NCBI GenBank assembly: GCA_011033025.1
Contig: WFMF01000614.1
Span: forward strand, 1 to 64,000
Length of the DNA: 64,000 bases
Source: Beroe forskalii
Taxonomy: Eukaryota > Ctenophora > Nuda > Beroida > Beroidae
Direction of reading: 5' to 3'
Shown here: positions 1-11,198 of the stretch, piece after piece
Layout: each line of letters begins with the position of its first letter
Numbering within the stretch: the first letter of the stretch is position 1
Program-made: the position numbers and the translations under genes
The notes under the pieces: model-generated
What the model saw: the letters and a program-made list of their open reading frames with translations, nothing else
Told to the model about the DNA's origin: nothing
Database searches by the model: none

Positions 1-585
1 TCTCTGAAAATTTTGGGATTTTTGGGGGAAAATTTCGGTAAAATGCATCATTTTTTTGGTTCTGGTCACTTTTGGAAGGTGCAGTAAAGGGGAAAAAAGC
101 CAGTTTTATTTTTTTGGTCCTTGGGGACAATTATAAAAAAGAATTTCCCTTTTAGGCGGTTTTTTAAGAGGCTGTAAATCGTGAAAAAGGGGAAAGCCCA
201 AAAACCGGCATTTTTAGTTGTTCAAACGGGGACTGACCTGCAAAATTTAAAAGGGGTTAACTAGAAAGTTTAGGGGAACCCCCCCTCGAGATCGCCCAGA
301 AAATACCTTGGACACACCTGACTTGGGGGAAAACTCTAAATTACGTCATTTTGGTTCCCCTGGGCTAATTTTCTGAAGGCAGTCACATGGGAAAAAGCAG
401 TTTCAGCCTTATTTTTTGGTCCTTGTGACAATTATAGACAAAGAAGTTCAACGGGATTTTTTTAGGCTGTAAATCATGAAAATGGCCGAAATTCAAAATT
501 CTGGAACCAGCATTTTCTTAGTTGGATCAAACTGTACTGACCTGCAAAATTTCATGAGTTAATTAGTAAGTTTAGTAAGTTTTTT
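1..585. repeat. Diverged tandem duplication in a low-quality stretch
   Basis: Two direct copies of a segment of about 290 bp lie head to tail (about 1-290 and 291-585). Shared landmarks in the same order are the 'ttttggtccttg' block (about 110 and 413), 'aggctgtaaatc' (170 and 461) and 'actgacctgcaaaattt' (231 and 536). The first copy is full of stretched homopolymers (runs of g, a and t) that the second lacks, so its consensus may be poor. No coding potential is seen. Confidence 0.6.
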
Positions 586-688
586 TATAAAATAAGAAAA
601 TGCATTGATGATTTGCTATTGAGTTAGAGATCGTAGGTCCAGTTCTCGACTAAATATTGCACAATGTTAATACCATCCTCTCCTCCAG

Positions 689-1158
689 ATCAACATGTTT
701 GACTACGTGAAACACTGCTACAACGGCCGCTACGCTATTGGAGCAGTGTTACGGAGCTGGATCCCTGAGTTGGTGTGTCTAATAGACTACCAGCGACACA
801 TGCACCTCTCAGCCAAGATGCTGCAGGACTTGGAGTTCTGCCAATCTCCAGAGATACTGGACATCATCAGGGTAAGCAGAGGGGTGGTGCCTTCCACTTA
901 TCAGCAACTTTCTGTCTTATAGAATTAGTGAATGGTCGCACTGTTGAACTGTTCTTTCTTCTTTTTGTATCTCACGCCAGATAATAAAAAGTTCAAATAT
1001 ATCCTCTAGGACAAGACTAAAGAATACAAGACACTGCTGGGTATGCCGCTGAAGCACCTCAAACAACTCACTAAGTACATAAGAGACGTGGAGTACTTCA
1101 CTCTAGACCAGCATCCTGACTTCAACAACATCACCTGGGTCCAGCAGTACTTGTATTG
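689..1158 (+). CDS. Probable RhoGEF (DH domain), two internal exons, partial gene
   Basis: Two exons join in frame: 689-871 (acceptor cctccag, donor gtaagc, phase 0) and 1010-1158 (acceptor cctctag, donor gtaggt, phase 2), giving about 110 residues. The end of the second exon has a MPLKHLKQLTKYIRDVE stretch followed by HPDFNNI. This resembles the conserved helix of Dbl-homology domains (usually MPxQRxxRYxLLLxEL followed by HPDYxNL), and the upstream YVKHCYNGRYAIGAV fits the earlier DH helix. If right, the protein would load GTP onto Rho-family GTPases at the membrane or cytoskeleton. The 5' exons lie left of the window. No convincing 3' exon was found before the opposite-strand gene at 2495, so the gene may continue further right. 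Exon structure is well supported; the family is a moderate-confidence pattern match. Confidence 0.5.
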
Positions 1159-1760
1159 GTAGGTTACCATGGTTACCATGGTTACTCGTTACCATGGTTA
1201 CTTGTTACAAAGTTAAAACATCCCATGGGTCCAGCAGTACTTGTATTGGTAGGTTCCCATGGTAACTTATTACCATGGAAACTTATTACCATGGTTACTT
1301 GTAAGTGTAATATCACATGGGTCCAGCAGTACTTGTATTGGTAGGTTACCATGGTAACTTATTACCATGGTTACTTGTTAGTGTTACAACATCACCTGGG
1401 TACAGCAGTACTTGTATTGGTATGTTACCATGGTAACGTATTACCATGGTTACTTGTTAGTGTTACATCACCTGGGTCCAGCAGTACTTGTATTGGTAGG
1501 TTCCCATGGTTACCATGTTACCATGGTAACTTGTTACCATGGTTACTTGTTAGTGTAACATCACCTGGATCCAGCAGTACTTGTATTGGTAGGTTAACAT
1601 GGTTACTTGTTACCCTGGTTACTTGTAAGTGTTACATCACATGGGTCCAGCAGTACTTGTATTGGTAGGTTACCATAGTAACTTATTACCATGTGAACTT
1701 ATTACCATGGTTACTTGTTAGTGTGACATCACCTGGGTCCAGCAGTACTTATAATGATAG
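1131..1760 (+). repeat. Minisatellite repeating an exon end plus splice donor
   Basis: About eight tandem units of 75-95 bp start inside the last codons of the preceding exon. Each unit repeats the exon end (gtccagcagtacttgtattg) with its donor (gtaggt), then a variable number of gttaccatgg/ttaccatggtaac blocks. Exon-end copies begin near 1139, 1228, 1320, 1399, 1476, 1570, 1647 and 1737; the last is degenerate (ttataatgatagg). The ccatgg-centred blocks are palindromic and resemble RFX X-box sites (GTTACCATGGTAAC). Confidence 0.9.
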
Positions 1761-1824
1761 GTGTGCAATAGATTATGGACAATTAAAAGATTGAGTTTAT
1801 TATGATTTATGATCAAACTATATT

Positions 1825-2036
1825 ACCATAGGAGGTGTATTTATGTGGAGTAAAATTTTGGTGTTTACAAATTTGGTAGGTTGTAATTTGGGGATCTTTC
1901 TCAAGTCATTACTCTAGTTAACATATGATAATGACGTCATTTTGAACTGTCATGGTGACATGGTGGGTAAAAATATGGGGATTTTTCCGAAAAATTCCCA
2001 AATTACAACCTTTATAAATACACCTCCTAAGGTATT
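1825..2036. repeat. Foldback element with about 50-bp arms
   Basis: The left arm (ccataggaggtgtatttat, then aggttgtaatttgggga) is mirrored by the right arm (tcccaaattacaacct, then aaatacacctcctaaggt). The centre holds tgataatgacgtcatttt, the same CRE-like core seen in the short palindromic elements elsewhere in the window. This looks like a MITE-type non-autonomous element. Confidence 0.7.
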
Positions 2037-2494
2037 TACAAAACTTCAATGAAATCCGTTATATGATAAGTCTAAAAAAGTAAAACGAGAACTATAGTTT
2101 CAACTGTTACTAACTAGACTGCCTCACAGTTTCACATGCAATTCTCGTAATTTAGTCCATAATATGATTGGTCTCACTGTGATGATTGGCTATCTTTTAT
2201 TGGCTCGTTAATCCGTCATGAAGAGGATCATCCTATCATCAGCTCTACTTCCCATACCCTGCTCCCTGTCTCACGTCCACTTGCCACCTTGCTCTCTTGT
2301 TGTAGCACGCGCAATGTCCTCTATCATCGGCACATTTCCAATCCGTGAAGTATCAGGACCCTTCATCCAATTTTATGAACTCTTCGCTCGCATTTATTGG
2401 ACTTTCGGAGAAAATCATTAAAACTCCACGGATATGAATCGTACCTTTTCGTCTCAGTACTACAAGAGGGGAGGCTGGGGCATAGTGAATAGCA
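2037..2494. other. Intergenic, nothing recognised
   Basis: A stretch of ordinary composition between the foldback element and the dioxygenase stop codon. A short open frame at 2218-2421 on the plus strand has no splice context or recognisable motif, so I do not call it a gene. Confidence 0.5.
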
Positions 2495-3406
2495 CTAAAG
2501 GAAAGCTTGAGTTCTATACAGAATCCTGGGTGACCTATCTCCGGGCCCTGAGAAGCCCTTATCTCCCGCCCTGTGCATTACCCCCAGATTATCCCAGATA
2601 ACGAGATCCCCCCTCCTCCAGTAGTGAACGTACTTCTCACCTCGCTCCGTCACTTCCTTCCAGGCGTCCGTCAGCTGCTCTACCGCCTCCCCTCCCTCCG
2701 TCACCAGACTGACAGTGATGTAAACGCACTGCCGTCCGTTGCCCTCGTGCCTGTAAAGGCCCGGGTGTCGTGCCAAGTCAGGGTACAAAGTCAGGTCCTC
2801 CTCCGTACCATCCTGGAAATCAGGGATGTTCCGCACTGAGACAGTGAACACGGACTCTGCCAACTGTTGCCGGGTTTTCCTCGTCAACTTGTTGTACACT
2901 CCGCAGTTGTCAAGGAACATGGTGGCAGAGTTGTTGCTTGATATGGTGTCCGCGTAGAGTATGCTGGCTAGGAACTGACTGTGTAGGAAGTTGCCATCCT
3001 TGTGCCAGTAGCAGCCGAAGCAGTTCCGGCGACCTTTCCACGTCCCGTTGTAGAAGTAGTTAGAGGCTCGAGCTATCTCCGGGAAGCCTAGTTCCGGATC
3101 GTCGCCATTGAATGAACCTGGCAATCTGATGACTTCTCTCCCTAGCTTCGACGTGAAGTCAACCTGCTGCTGTCTGGTCAAATTTTGGTTTCTGATAACA
3201 ATAACCCCATTTTCAACCAATTTTGACCTAATTTCCTTCATTGTTTCACTGTCGGGATCCAAGTCAGCAACATTGGTTATGTCGGCTATGACATGACCCA
3301 TTTTTGCCTTGTTGTCGACTAACTTGCACATGCCATCCTCACCTCTAGATACAGCCTTGTCAAAGCTGGCAGTTATAATGATAACCAGGAGCTGCAATGC
3401 TGTCAT
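2495..3406 (-). CDS. TauD/TfdA-family Fe(II)/2-oxoglutarate dioxygenase, intronless
   Basis: A 303-aa single-exon protein. The family hydroxylates small substrates (taurine, gamma-butyrobetaine, trimethyllysine and others) using Fe(II), O2 and 2-oxoglutarate. Visible signatures: HxD metal ligands His135 and Asp137 in CYWHKDGNF, distal His278 in NLGVMHRAG, and Arg294 (or Arg298) in SPRILYRTQ, the position that binds the 2-oxoglutarate carboxylate. The length is typical of the family. The first about 20 residues (MTALQLLVIIITASF...) look like a signal peptide, which is unusual because most members are cytosolic or mitochondrial. Start: first Met of the frame, directly before the hydrophobic segment. 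No intron is visible, in contrast with nearly all neighbours, so retroposition or horizontal acquisition are possibilities. The substrate cannot be inferred from sequence. Confidence 0.9.
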   Translation of the reverse strand: MTALQLLVIIITASFDKAVSRGEDGMCKLVDNKAKMGHVIADITNVADLDPDSETMKEIRSKLVENGVIVIRNQNLTRQQQVDFTSKLGREVIRLPGSFNGDDPELGFPEIARASNYFYNGTWKGRRNCFGCYWHKDGNFLHSQFLASILYADTISSNNSATMFLDNCGVYNKLTRKTRQQLAESVFTVSVRNIPDFQDGTEEDLTLYPDLARHPGLYRHEGNGRQCVYITVSLVTEGGEAVEQLTDAWKEVTERGEKYVHYWRRGDLVIWDNLGVMHRAGDKGFSGPGDRSPRILYRTQAFL

Positions 3407-4617
3407 GTCAACTACAGAACTGCGTCAGTGAACATTCGCTATAGAATATAATAGTGATATGATTAGCAGCTCACTGCAGAAACAAAAGAAAAGGAAAAAA
3501 AATCCTTAGACAATCAACGAGAAGAACCTAAATCCATAAAGCTATGACACGTAATACCACAACACCAAAGACAGATTCCCCTAATGACTTAACGAATCCC
3601 TTTCATAGTATACAAAATATTTGTCAGGCGTTGCCAGACCCCCTCGCGCGCGGCCGTAAACGGCCGTCTGCCATGAAGGATGTAAGGAGGTAAGCTTATT
3701 AACCGGAAAAATTACGATAAAATCTTAAAAAAAACGAAAAAAATCACCATTCTGAACACCCGAAATAGTTCGCGTTTGATATTTTCATTCGATTCTTCGA
3801 ATTAAAAGTACAGGGGTGTACCCGTCCGTAGGACGGTAAGAAATGATGGAAGGCGCATTAGCTAACGGCCACATGAAGCTATGACACGTAATACTACAAC
3901 ACCACAAATAAAAATATAATTTATTAAAGTTTTTACCGATGCTATTTTTGATATTGGTTTCATGATGTTATAGTTTTTACATTTCGGCACATTGCCAGCC
4001 CCACCGTGGGTTTCACAACAAAAACAACAAAGTTCGGAACTTAAATTTTTTTCGAAAAAAGGGCGTGGCCCCAAGACTCTCAGGGTAACCCAACATTTCG
4101 AAAAAATTAGATATTTAATATTGAAGATAAAATGATCAAATCGGCGTAGATAATATTCATTGCCTTATTGGACGTGTGTTCCATTGAAGCAATGAAAAAG
4201 TTGTAAAAAGTAGTGCTAATTTTTACAATTCCAACGAGGGAATCCAATCCAAACTGATTCAAAAAGGGGCCTGCACCTTATTGGTTTTCAGCTTTATTGG
4301 CTTTCATTCCTTTTTTCGTTCCTGAACTAGAAAAAGGAGAGAAATGGAAGTTAGGGCTATTCAGTATTCAGGAATTGAGCAAAATGTAGAAGTCAGAAGG
4401 GCATGAGCGCTGTGACATCCGCCGGGCGCCTTCCATACCGCCACGTGTCAAATGAAAGAAAATGCTAAAATAGTGATTTGGGGGAATGTAGGTGATTTTA
4501 ACATGAGTTCTCCATTGATCCCCGTGGTCTTAGCGGTTGTGGAGGAACGTTGGAAGTTTTCCAGTAGGAAGGGTTATACCTACACCAGGTGCGTCGTTAG
4601 AATGTCAGATCCAATCT

Positions 4618-4694
4618 GCGTGACAAATACTTACCCTCTATTGGTTGGTGCTCACACTGCGTGACAAATACTTACCCCCTATTGGTTGGTGTTC
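4618..4694 (+). repeat. Two-copy direct repeat, period about 40 bp
   Basis: The unit gcgtgacaaatacttaccc, then ctattggttggtg, occurs twice in tandem (about 4618-4650 and 4659-4691) with one mismatch. Each unit contains an inverted CCAAT motif (attgg). Confidence 0.85.
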
Positions 4695-5465
4695 AATACA
4701 CGTGACTTCGTCACGGCGATCAGTTCACGGAAGGGCATCAGATGTGTGTCGTTTGATATGGGCTGAATGTGCCATGAGGGATTTAGATTTTAGATAAATG
4801 CAGTGATTCGAGCTTCCCTGTATTTACCATTTTATCTTGACTAATACGATAATAGATTAACGTCATTACTCAGTCTTGATCAGCGGTACTAACTTTTTAT
4901 TGAGATTGGCACACCGAATTTTCCTTGAACAAGCGATGGTAAGTGACCATCGACATTCTACGAAATAATAAAATTGAATCAGATTGAGAAAAATTTAGTT
5001 AAATTAGGCATCTAGTACCTAACCGTGTTTTTTGTTTAGGGCTGTTACTCAATGAAGTTTTAAAGAAATATTAATTATTACTTATGACGCTTAAAAACTG
5101 TAGCAGCTACTGTGTAGCTAAAAAGTAATAAGAGGGGAGCCATAATTTGGGTCCTTAATACTCAACTTTCAAAAATCTCAAAATGATCTCGAAAACCATG
5201 GTCCTAAGACCGGCCTATTGTCCTCAAATTGGCATTTTGTGATGATATGAGATCTCATGGCCGATTCGCCGTCCCACGACATTTATTTGCTCTAAAGTGT
5301 TATGTATCGGATAGGGGTCTCCTAGATCCAAAGACCATCCAAATTCCACCTTTACTTGGCCGATACACGAATCTGCCAGGCATTGTGTTATGACCCTTTT
5401 CAGACGTTGTTCGGGACGCTTAAGCTTAAAATAGTGGGTCAGATCCAACGTGTGACGATGTGACC

Positions 5466-5518
5466 CTGCTGCTAATTTTAGTAGTAGTCATTTATTACAT
5501 GACTAGAATTAGCAGCAG
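5466..5518. repeat. Short inverted repeat (hairpin)
   Basis: Left arm ctgctgctaattttagtag and right arm ctagaattagcagcag face each other around a loop of about 20 bases (catttattacatg region). Confidence 0.75.
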
Positions 5519-5617
5519 TTTAAAACATTCGCATTTAGACCCGCGCTCCACCCTTTCTATAAGTCTATCTACACGTAAAGCTTGAGAGAAAGACATGTGA
5601 TGCACCTCACTTACTAG

Positions 5618-5911
5618 GAATTTCACCTCATGAAGTTTGAGATGGCTCTTAAAACACAGCTCACACACATTGACTCAGATCCAAAAATATCCTGCCCCCT
5701 TGCCAGGTATCTAGATAGCCTGATAGCTCTGAATAGGCGTGTGTCCATGTATTTTATATTAGTTTTAAAGTTTTTAATTTAACATGAATTCACCACCCCA
5801 GGCTGATTGTGCAGGCTGAGTCTCCCCAGAGGATATCCCACAACCACTCCCTAAACCACGCCTCTATTAACTGCAAAGTTATTGACAGATCCTTCACCCT
5901 CTCCATGCCAG
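5618..5911 (+). CDS. Two candidate exons of an unrecognised gene
   Basis: Exon 5618-5706 (acceptor ttactag, donor gtatct) and exon 5802-5911 (acceptor accccag, donor gtataa) join in frame (phase 2 to phase 2) and together encode about 66 residues beginning EFHLMKFEMALKTQ and ending RSFTLSMPG. Both have good splice sites and no stops, but I do not recognise the product. They lie just upstream of COG4 on the same strand. Their end phase does not fit the first visible COG4 exon, and the residues do not match the COG4 N-terminus as I know it, so they probably belong to a separate gene or to exons interrupted by the poor stretch that follows. Confidence 0.35.
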
Positions 5912-5929
5912 GTATAATAAACCTCAACT

Positions 5930-6270
5930 TGGGTTAGTTAGGAAATCGGTTTAACCCCCAACCCAAACCGAAAAAACCGGGGGGTTTTTATCCAACCCAA
6001 AAACCAAAAACGTAACCGAACATTTTTTACCCTACAATAAACCGTTTAGGAAAAATTTTGTTAAACCAAAAAACTGGTTAACCAGCACTAGTTGCCTAAT
6101 CGTAACCGGGAAATTTTTTTCAAAAAATTTGGGTGGTAGGGAAAGGGAAAGGGGGTATAGTGGTGATTCTAAATTGGAGGGTTTTAGTTTTTACTGCAAA
6201 ATTTTTCGCCCTTTCCCAACCCCAAAGAGGATCGGGCCAAACCCAAAAAAGCACCCCTTTTACTGGGTGT
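5930..6270. other. Homopolymer-stretched sequence, probably poor consensus
   Basis: Runs such as ccggggggtttttatcc, repeated aacccaaaaacc motifs and stretched a/t/g tracts make this stretch unlike its surroundings and similar in texture to positions 1-350. The N-terminal exons of COG4 are expected near here and are not readable. This is either a degenerate repeat or a locally erroneous assembly. Confidence 0.55.
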
Positions 6271-6277
6271 GCTCAAG

Positions 6278-9200
6278 GATGCAGAACTTAGGATAATCAA
6301 CAACATAAACTCAAGGTATTTTGATTAATTCACTTTGCATCTTATGTGTACTGTAATGTTCCATTCCTGCCTACCTATTTGTTTAAATGTGCTATTCTAG
6401 AGCTCAGCTGAGACATTTCAGATTCGACACAGCTGCTAAGGAGGGTGATGAGAAGGGCGTTGAGAAGTTTGCCAAGCTTTACCCCCTTGTTGGGAGGTCA
6501 GAAGATGGTCTATCAAAATACAGCAAATACCTGTCTGGGAAGGTATCTTCTCGTGGTCAGCATCACCTTACAGCAGCCCTCAAAATGTCTAAAGATGGTG
6601 GGTACAAACTGAAATGTACTGGTATGCTTGAAATGTACTTAAACTTGAAATTTATCGTAAAAAGTATGTTTTGACATTATTGAATTACGTTAAAAATGTG
6701 AGTATTCCATTTCGATGTTATATTCCCTATTCACAGATAAGAGATGGGGTGTTATGTTTGCTGACACCCTGACTCGTTTGTTTGAAGACACAGCCCGGAT
6801 TATTGAGGACTGTTATTTGGTGCTCGATACTGCTTATGGTATGTTATGTGGGAAATAAGGGCTATCAAAATTGCATGATTGTATAAAAATTCCAATCATT
6901 TTCTTGAAGATTTTTACTAATTTTTCGAGTGCCGTCAAGCGTCTGTTGATGGATATCTTTTCACAGAAACAGAGTCCCTGCAAAGCGTAGTGAGTGTAAT
7001 ACAGGAGGAATGTATCAGACAAGCAAGAAACACGTTCAGTAACTTCCTTCAAACCAGGAATGTTATCGACATCACCACTTCCAGTGGTAATGCTGCCCAG
7101 GTAATCAGTCGGTGAGGAGTATATCGTAATTTGAATCGTTTTGCCTTGATAAGTTTTAAAATCCACTATCATCAATAATTCCATCCTATCTTTCATCTGA
7201 ACTTCGGATTCCAAACTTCGATCCCGAAGGCCAGAGCCATACAAAGTTATTTCGATTTTGCATCAAAATCATCTGTTTTTCAGCCAGCTGCGCAGGAGCA
7301 GGATATCAAACTTGATCAGATTCTCGAGGAAATGGTGATAATGAACTCCCGAGCAGAGATGTACTCAAACTTCGTAAAACGGAAACTCCAGGTTAGTTCA
7401 TGACTGCGTGGATTAATGTTTCGATAGTTCTAATCCTACCGATATACAAATAAAATGAACAAGAAAATTATTTATGTTTATCTATGTTCATGTGTCCCGA
7501 TACCAGCTTAGTTGGAACATTAATGGCCGAATTAGTTTTATACCCAACGTTTCAACGTCGTCATAATCTCAGGTGGAAGAGTGGGATGGGTTGCAGGGGA
7601 TGTACTCCTTGCAGAACGAAACAATGGGGCATTACATCACTCTGGAAACACAGTTTATGAAGCAAAACATCCAGAAGGTTTGTTGTGAAACATTTCGTTG
7701 TGTATGTTGGCAAAATCTGGTTTGAATAAATGGTCCAGATCCTATATTCATGAAAGATTTAGAATTTTTCATGTTCATTATCCATCTCCAGACTCTTCCC
7801 CTTTTCCAGGCGATGACGATGGAGAGACGAGACAGCAAGTCCCTTGTCTCCAGTATTGTGGATGATGCGTGTTATCTGGTACAGAAGAGTGTCAATAGGG
7901 CCATCAGTTCCCGGAGTGTAGACACCGTGTGTGCGATGATCAATAATGCGGCGTGAGTTGATAGGGAAGTTAAATTTTGTTAAACGACTGTTATGATTGG
8001 AATTCTATTTTGATAAATTCTCAACAAATACGATTCTGTTGAGTGAAATCGGTTTCTTCTTTCCAAAATGGTGGCCGATGTTTGCAATCACACTCCACCT
8101 TTCTAATCCCTCCCCCTTTCCTCAGCTCGATCCTGTCGGTTGAGGTGTGCATTGAGCTCTCAGAAGTCCTTAAGAAGGGCTACCCTAACGCACTGAGTTA
8201 CTCGTGGCAGCAGGGCACTGAGGAGCAAGTTCAGCAGCTGAAGGAGGGTTTCCTGACTGCACTCAACAACCTCAACGCTGTAGCTGGCAACGTTACAAAG
8301 CTCAAGAGGGGCTTCGAGGTGATTTGATCTATGATGAGGGGACAGGTGGTGTTAGTGGTTGGTAATAACAGGGGTGGGCAGTGCTATGCCACCCTATTGA
8401 AATCAAATTAGGGTGGAAATTTTGTTTATGACTCAGATACAACGAAGGCATATGATAAACTGTTGAATGATCAGATCATCTACTATCGTGGGAGCGCAAT
8501 TTTTAAACCCCTTCCCTTCCCAGGTTAAATGTGAGAAGTGTTTTGGCTCGCTGCCAAAGCTGTCCACGTGTATCCAGGGGCTGGGTGACGTATACACTGA
8601 GTTCCGTGATACGTTATCTCGTGGGGAGGTGGAGTTGTGCAGGGCTGCTGTCTTCCCCAAAGTACACCCCGTTATTGCGGAGTTCGCTAGCTCCAGTCAC
8701 GTGATCACTGAGGTAAGTGGTATGAAGTATGTTGTCAGGGGTCAGTGAAGGGGGATTAGGGAGTGGAAATGAGGGAGGTATGAGAATGTTAAATGTTACC
8801 CTCATTACAGGAGAGGGGCAATAAACATTGTACCTATTGACATTCTGTTTCCTTGGTTTCGTATCAATTTGACACCTCCCCCGCAGGATGAGTTCTACGA
8901 GTTGGAAGTAGAAGACCCCTGGTTACACGAGGTAGTGAAGGTGGTGGATGAGAGTATCATCGTACTGTCTGACTTACTCCAACCTCCCATCTACGAGAAC
9001 GTTCTCAAGAACTCTATCACTGAGATATTAGAATTAGATGTCTTACTGGACCCTTTCTAATAAAGCAGGAAGAGCAATAGCCTTCTGAATCATCGTATTC
9101 TAACTAATTATCCCTCGGTAAAATAAGGTATTTTCACTGTCAAAAGTTTATTCAGAACATAATATTTTCCCGATTTCCTCTTTTCAGATAACCAGTTATT

Positions 9201-9668
9201 TGGAGAAGTTAGCTCTGACCTGTTCCTATAATCAGTTGGGAGGGCTCCTCTTTGACAAGCGACTCCGATCTCTGGTCACTTACTTGTCAGGCATCACCAA
9301 ATGGAGTGTTAGTCTAAAAGTGGATTCCAGTTTGGTTGTTTTCGCTCTTACAACAGTTAATCTGTTCTCCGATCTTCATTAGACTTAGACACCCTTTCAT
9401 AATTTCGTTATTTCTCTCTGACACTAGTTTATTAGTCCTCCAATTCACTCTGGCACCAGTCGACAAATCGTGTATGTTTCAGGTTAGAGACAAGTTCGCC
9501 CGACTGACTCAGATATCCCTAATCCTGTCCGTAGAACGGGTGTCAGAAGTTGCAGAATACACTTCCTCTTCAGTCAAATGCTCCTTGGATATTTCAGAAA
9601 TTAAACAGTGTTTGAAACTGAGAAAGGACTTCAGGGGCGAAGATATCAATAAAATAACGGGCGATTAA
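6278..9668 (+). CDS. COG4: Conserved oligomeric Golgi complex subunit 4 (N-terminus missing)
   Basis: COG4 is a lobe A subunit of the COG tethering complex, which recycles Golgi enzymes by retrograde vesicles and binds SNARE/SM proteins. Readable exons: 6278-6315, 6401-6597, 6737-6838, 6967-7100, 7284-7391, 7573-7677, 7810-7952, 8126-8318, 8524-8712, 8887 to an uncertain end, 9188-9307 and 9483-9668. Phases agree at every junction except the 8887 exon. Hallmarks shared with animal COG4: ATKEGD-like AAKEGDEKGVEKF, VMFADTLTRLFE, SRSVDTVCAMINNA, SYNQLGGLLFDKRLRSL and the end VRDKFARLTQISLILSVERV...LRKDFRGEDI. About 200 N-terminal residues expected from the family are not seen. The 8887 exon reads through to a stop at 9058-9060 (a TAA overlapping an AATAAA-like taataaag). 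For a full-length product it must be left through another donor, perhaps AAC|gttctc at 9000. Confidence 0.93.
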
Positions 9669-9792
9669 TGTGAGGTTACTAAACTGAGACGTTGAGATTT
9701 TGCTATTTTCTTGATTTTCGTTTTCCCTGTTTAAGATAAATGTTGTTGCGATCTTGAGTTATTTGACAATAATTAGAATGTTTGTTATGTAG

Positions 9793-10638
9793 GTATCCTA
9801 CACTTTGGTTTCATATGTTAAATGTGATGAAGCCTTTCAGATAATGAATTATGATTTGAATCATGCTGTGGTATGTCTTTTGATTATTCTTATTCAAATG
9901 TATTCATCTCTCAATAGGTTTGTATTCGCCAAAAATTTTCAATTCTCAATCAAATTTGAAAAAGCGATTCACGGTTTTTGGGAACAAAACCCATGTATCA
10001 TGGGATATGATAGTCAATTTAGTCTGGTAACCCAAAAATTGAAAATTATTTGTCAAAATTTATTGGCTGTTGAAAGTTATTCGGTCAATTTTCTAAATGG
10101 GTCGCATTTTCGTCCAAATAAGAGCATCGATGAAAGAGAATTTTTGGGACATTTGGTGCCAAAAACGAAATTTGACGTAGGGCGCGGCGACATTTTCCTT
10201 GGAACCCAAAAAGTGTTATTGCTTTAAGACCCACGTCGCGCGCGCGTGCGCGCGACGTCAGTTGTACTCTCTCCATACAACAAGCTTTTTGATGGATTTT
10301 AATTTGTCATTAAATTTGGTTTTGATTGAATTAACTTTCATTGAACAACTTTCATTTTCTAGGATGTTCTTAACGACAGGAATCAACTATTGAAAGAGAC
10401 CGATCAAGACAAAAGACACAGGTATGTTGTGTTATCACTTTCAAGTTTAAATTCTTTCCTAACAAAGTTCGCAAGATTGTTTAAAAATGCTGTTTAAAAC
10501 CAAAGACAGGACCTTTGAAACGTTAGCAGGCTTGAGAATCATAATTATGAAGTAGTTCAAGACATGCACCATCTTATCATTTGAAAAAATCAAAGCATTT
10601 TCAGGACTCTACACCAACCACAGTTCTCTTCGCGTTGA
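9793..10638 (+). CDS. Three candidate exons of an unrecognised small C-terminus
   Basis: Exons 9793-9870 (donor gtatgt), 10363-10421 (acceptor ttttctag, donor gtatgt) and 10605-10638 (acceptor ttttcag, ending in TGA) join without frame breaks and encode about 56 residues. These include DVLNDRNQLLKETDQDKRHR, a short charged helix-like stretch. They lie directly after COG4 on the same strand, so they could be a separate gene or an alternative COG4 3' end. I recognise no family, and the support is splice-site and phase consistency only. Confidence 0.3.
10233..10258. repeat. GC-rich 26-bp palindrome
   Basis: acgtcgcgcgcgc faces gcgcgcgacgt almost perfectly, embedded in AT-rich sequence. Similar cgcgcg cores recur at about 40000, 40264, 44469 and 57240. 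Confidence 0.8.
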
Positions 10639-10639
10639 A

Positions 10640-11198
10640 ATGGCTGGGGAATGCTGCATTCTTGAAAGCTGTGATAAACGCAAGCACTGGAGTTTAAACA
10701 GGTAACAATTGATTAATAAGAGCCAAACAATTACCATTTTAACTACTATTTACGTCCTTCATAAATCAAACATCCTCTTGTTCTGCCATCTGGGTACATC
10801 CTTAACTGTGATATCTATTCGTTCTTGTTCATATTGCTGTATGCATCAGTAACCTGAAAGCAAGGCGAATGTTTGCAGGTTGAATCTCCGACATTCTTTA
10901 GGCCAACTTAAATCGGGCTTCAAGCACGTGCTTCGTTCAATAATCACAACCATTCACCATCATCCCTACCTATCTGTCTGTATGCAGAGCTTTTTTCCTC
11001 TTTAGGGATCGTCGTATACGTCGTCAAACTCATGGGAAATATCCAGTATCAGAGAGCTGATTTCCTTGCACAAATCCAGAACCGAATCTGCGGAAAATTG
11101 GGTTTATTTCGGGCATGAAATAATAAGTTTTTCGACCGGATGAGAATTAATAACAACTGTTTTACGATAGAAATTATTTGAATTTAGCATTCATTCAT
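10640..11198. other. Intergenic, nothing recognised
   Basis: No open frame with splice support, no repeats of note. It separates the plus-strand candidate exons from the minus-strand acidic-repeat gene, and so carries the 3' flanks of both (convergent). Confidence 0.5.

Larger units (their letters stand above)
3407..5617. other. Intergenic, with short repeats only
   Basis: Contains the presumed promoter side of the dioxygenase gene but no clear TATA box. A direct repeat (gctatgacacgtaatac, then acaacacc) occurs at about 3541 and 3877. A small palindrome cggccgtaaacggccg lies near 3651. No convincing exons are seen; the open frames at 3862-4074, 4452-4664 and 5224-5448 lack splice or codon support. 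Confidence 0.5.

Noticed and set aside
1156..1668. Open frames (62 and 105 codons) in the 1.1-1.7 kb repeat
   Set aside because: They arise from the tandem units and cross repeated splice donors; no independent coding support.
5618..5911. Assigning these two exons to COG4
   Set aside because: Their residues do not match the COG4 N-terminal region and the end phase is incompatible with the exon at 6278.
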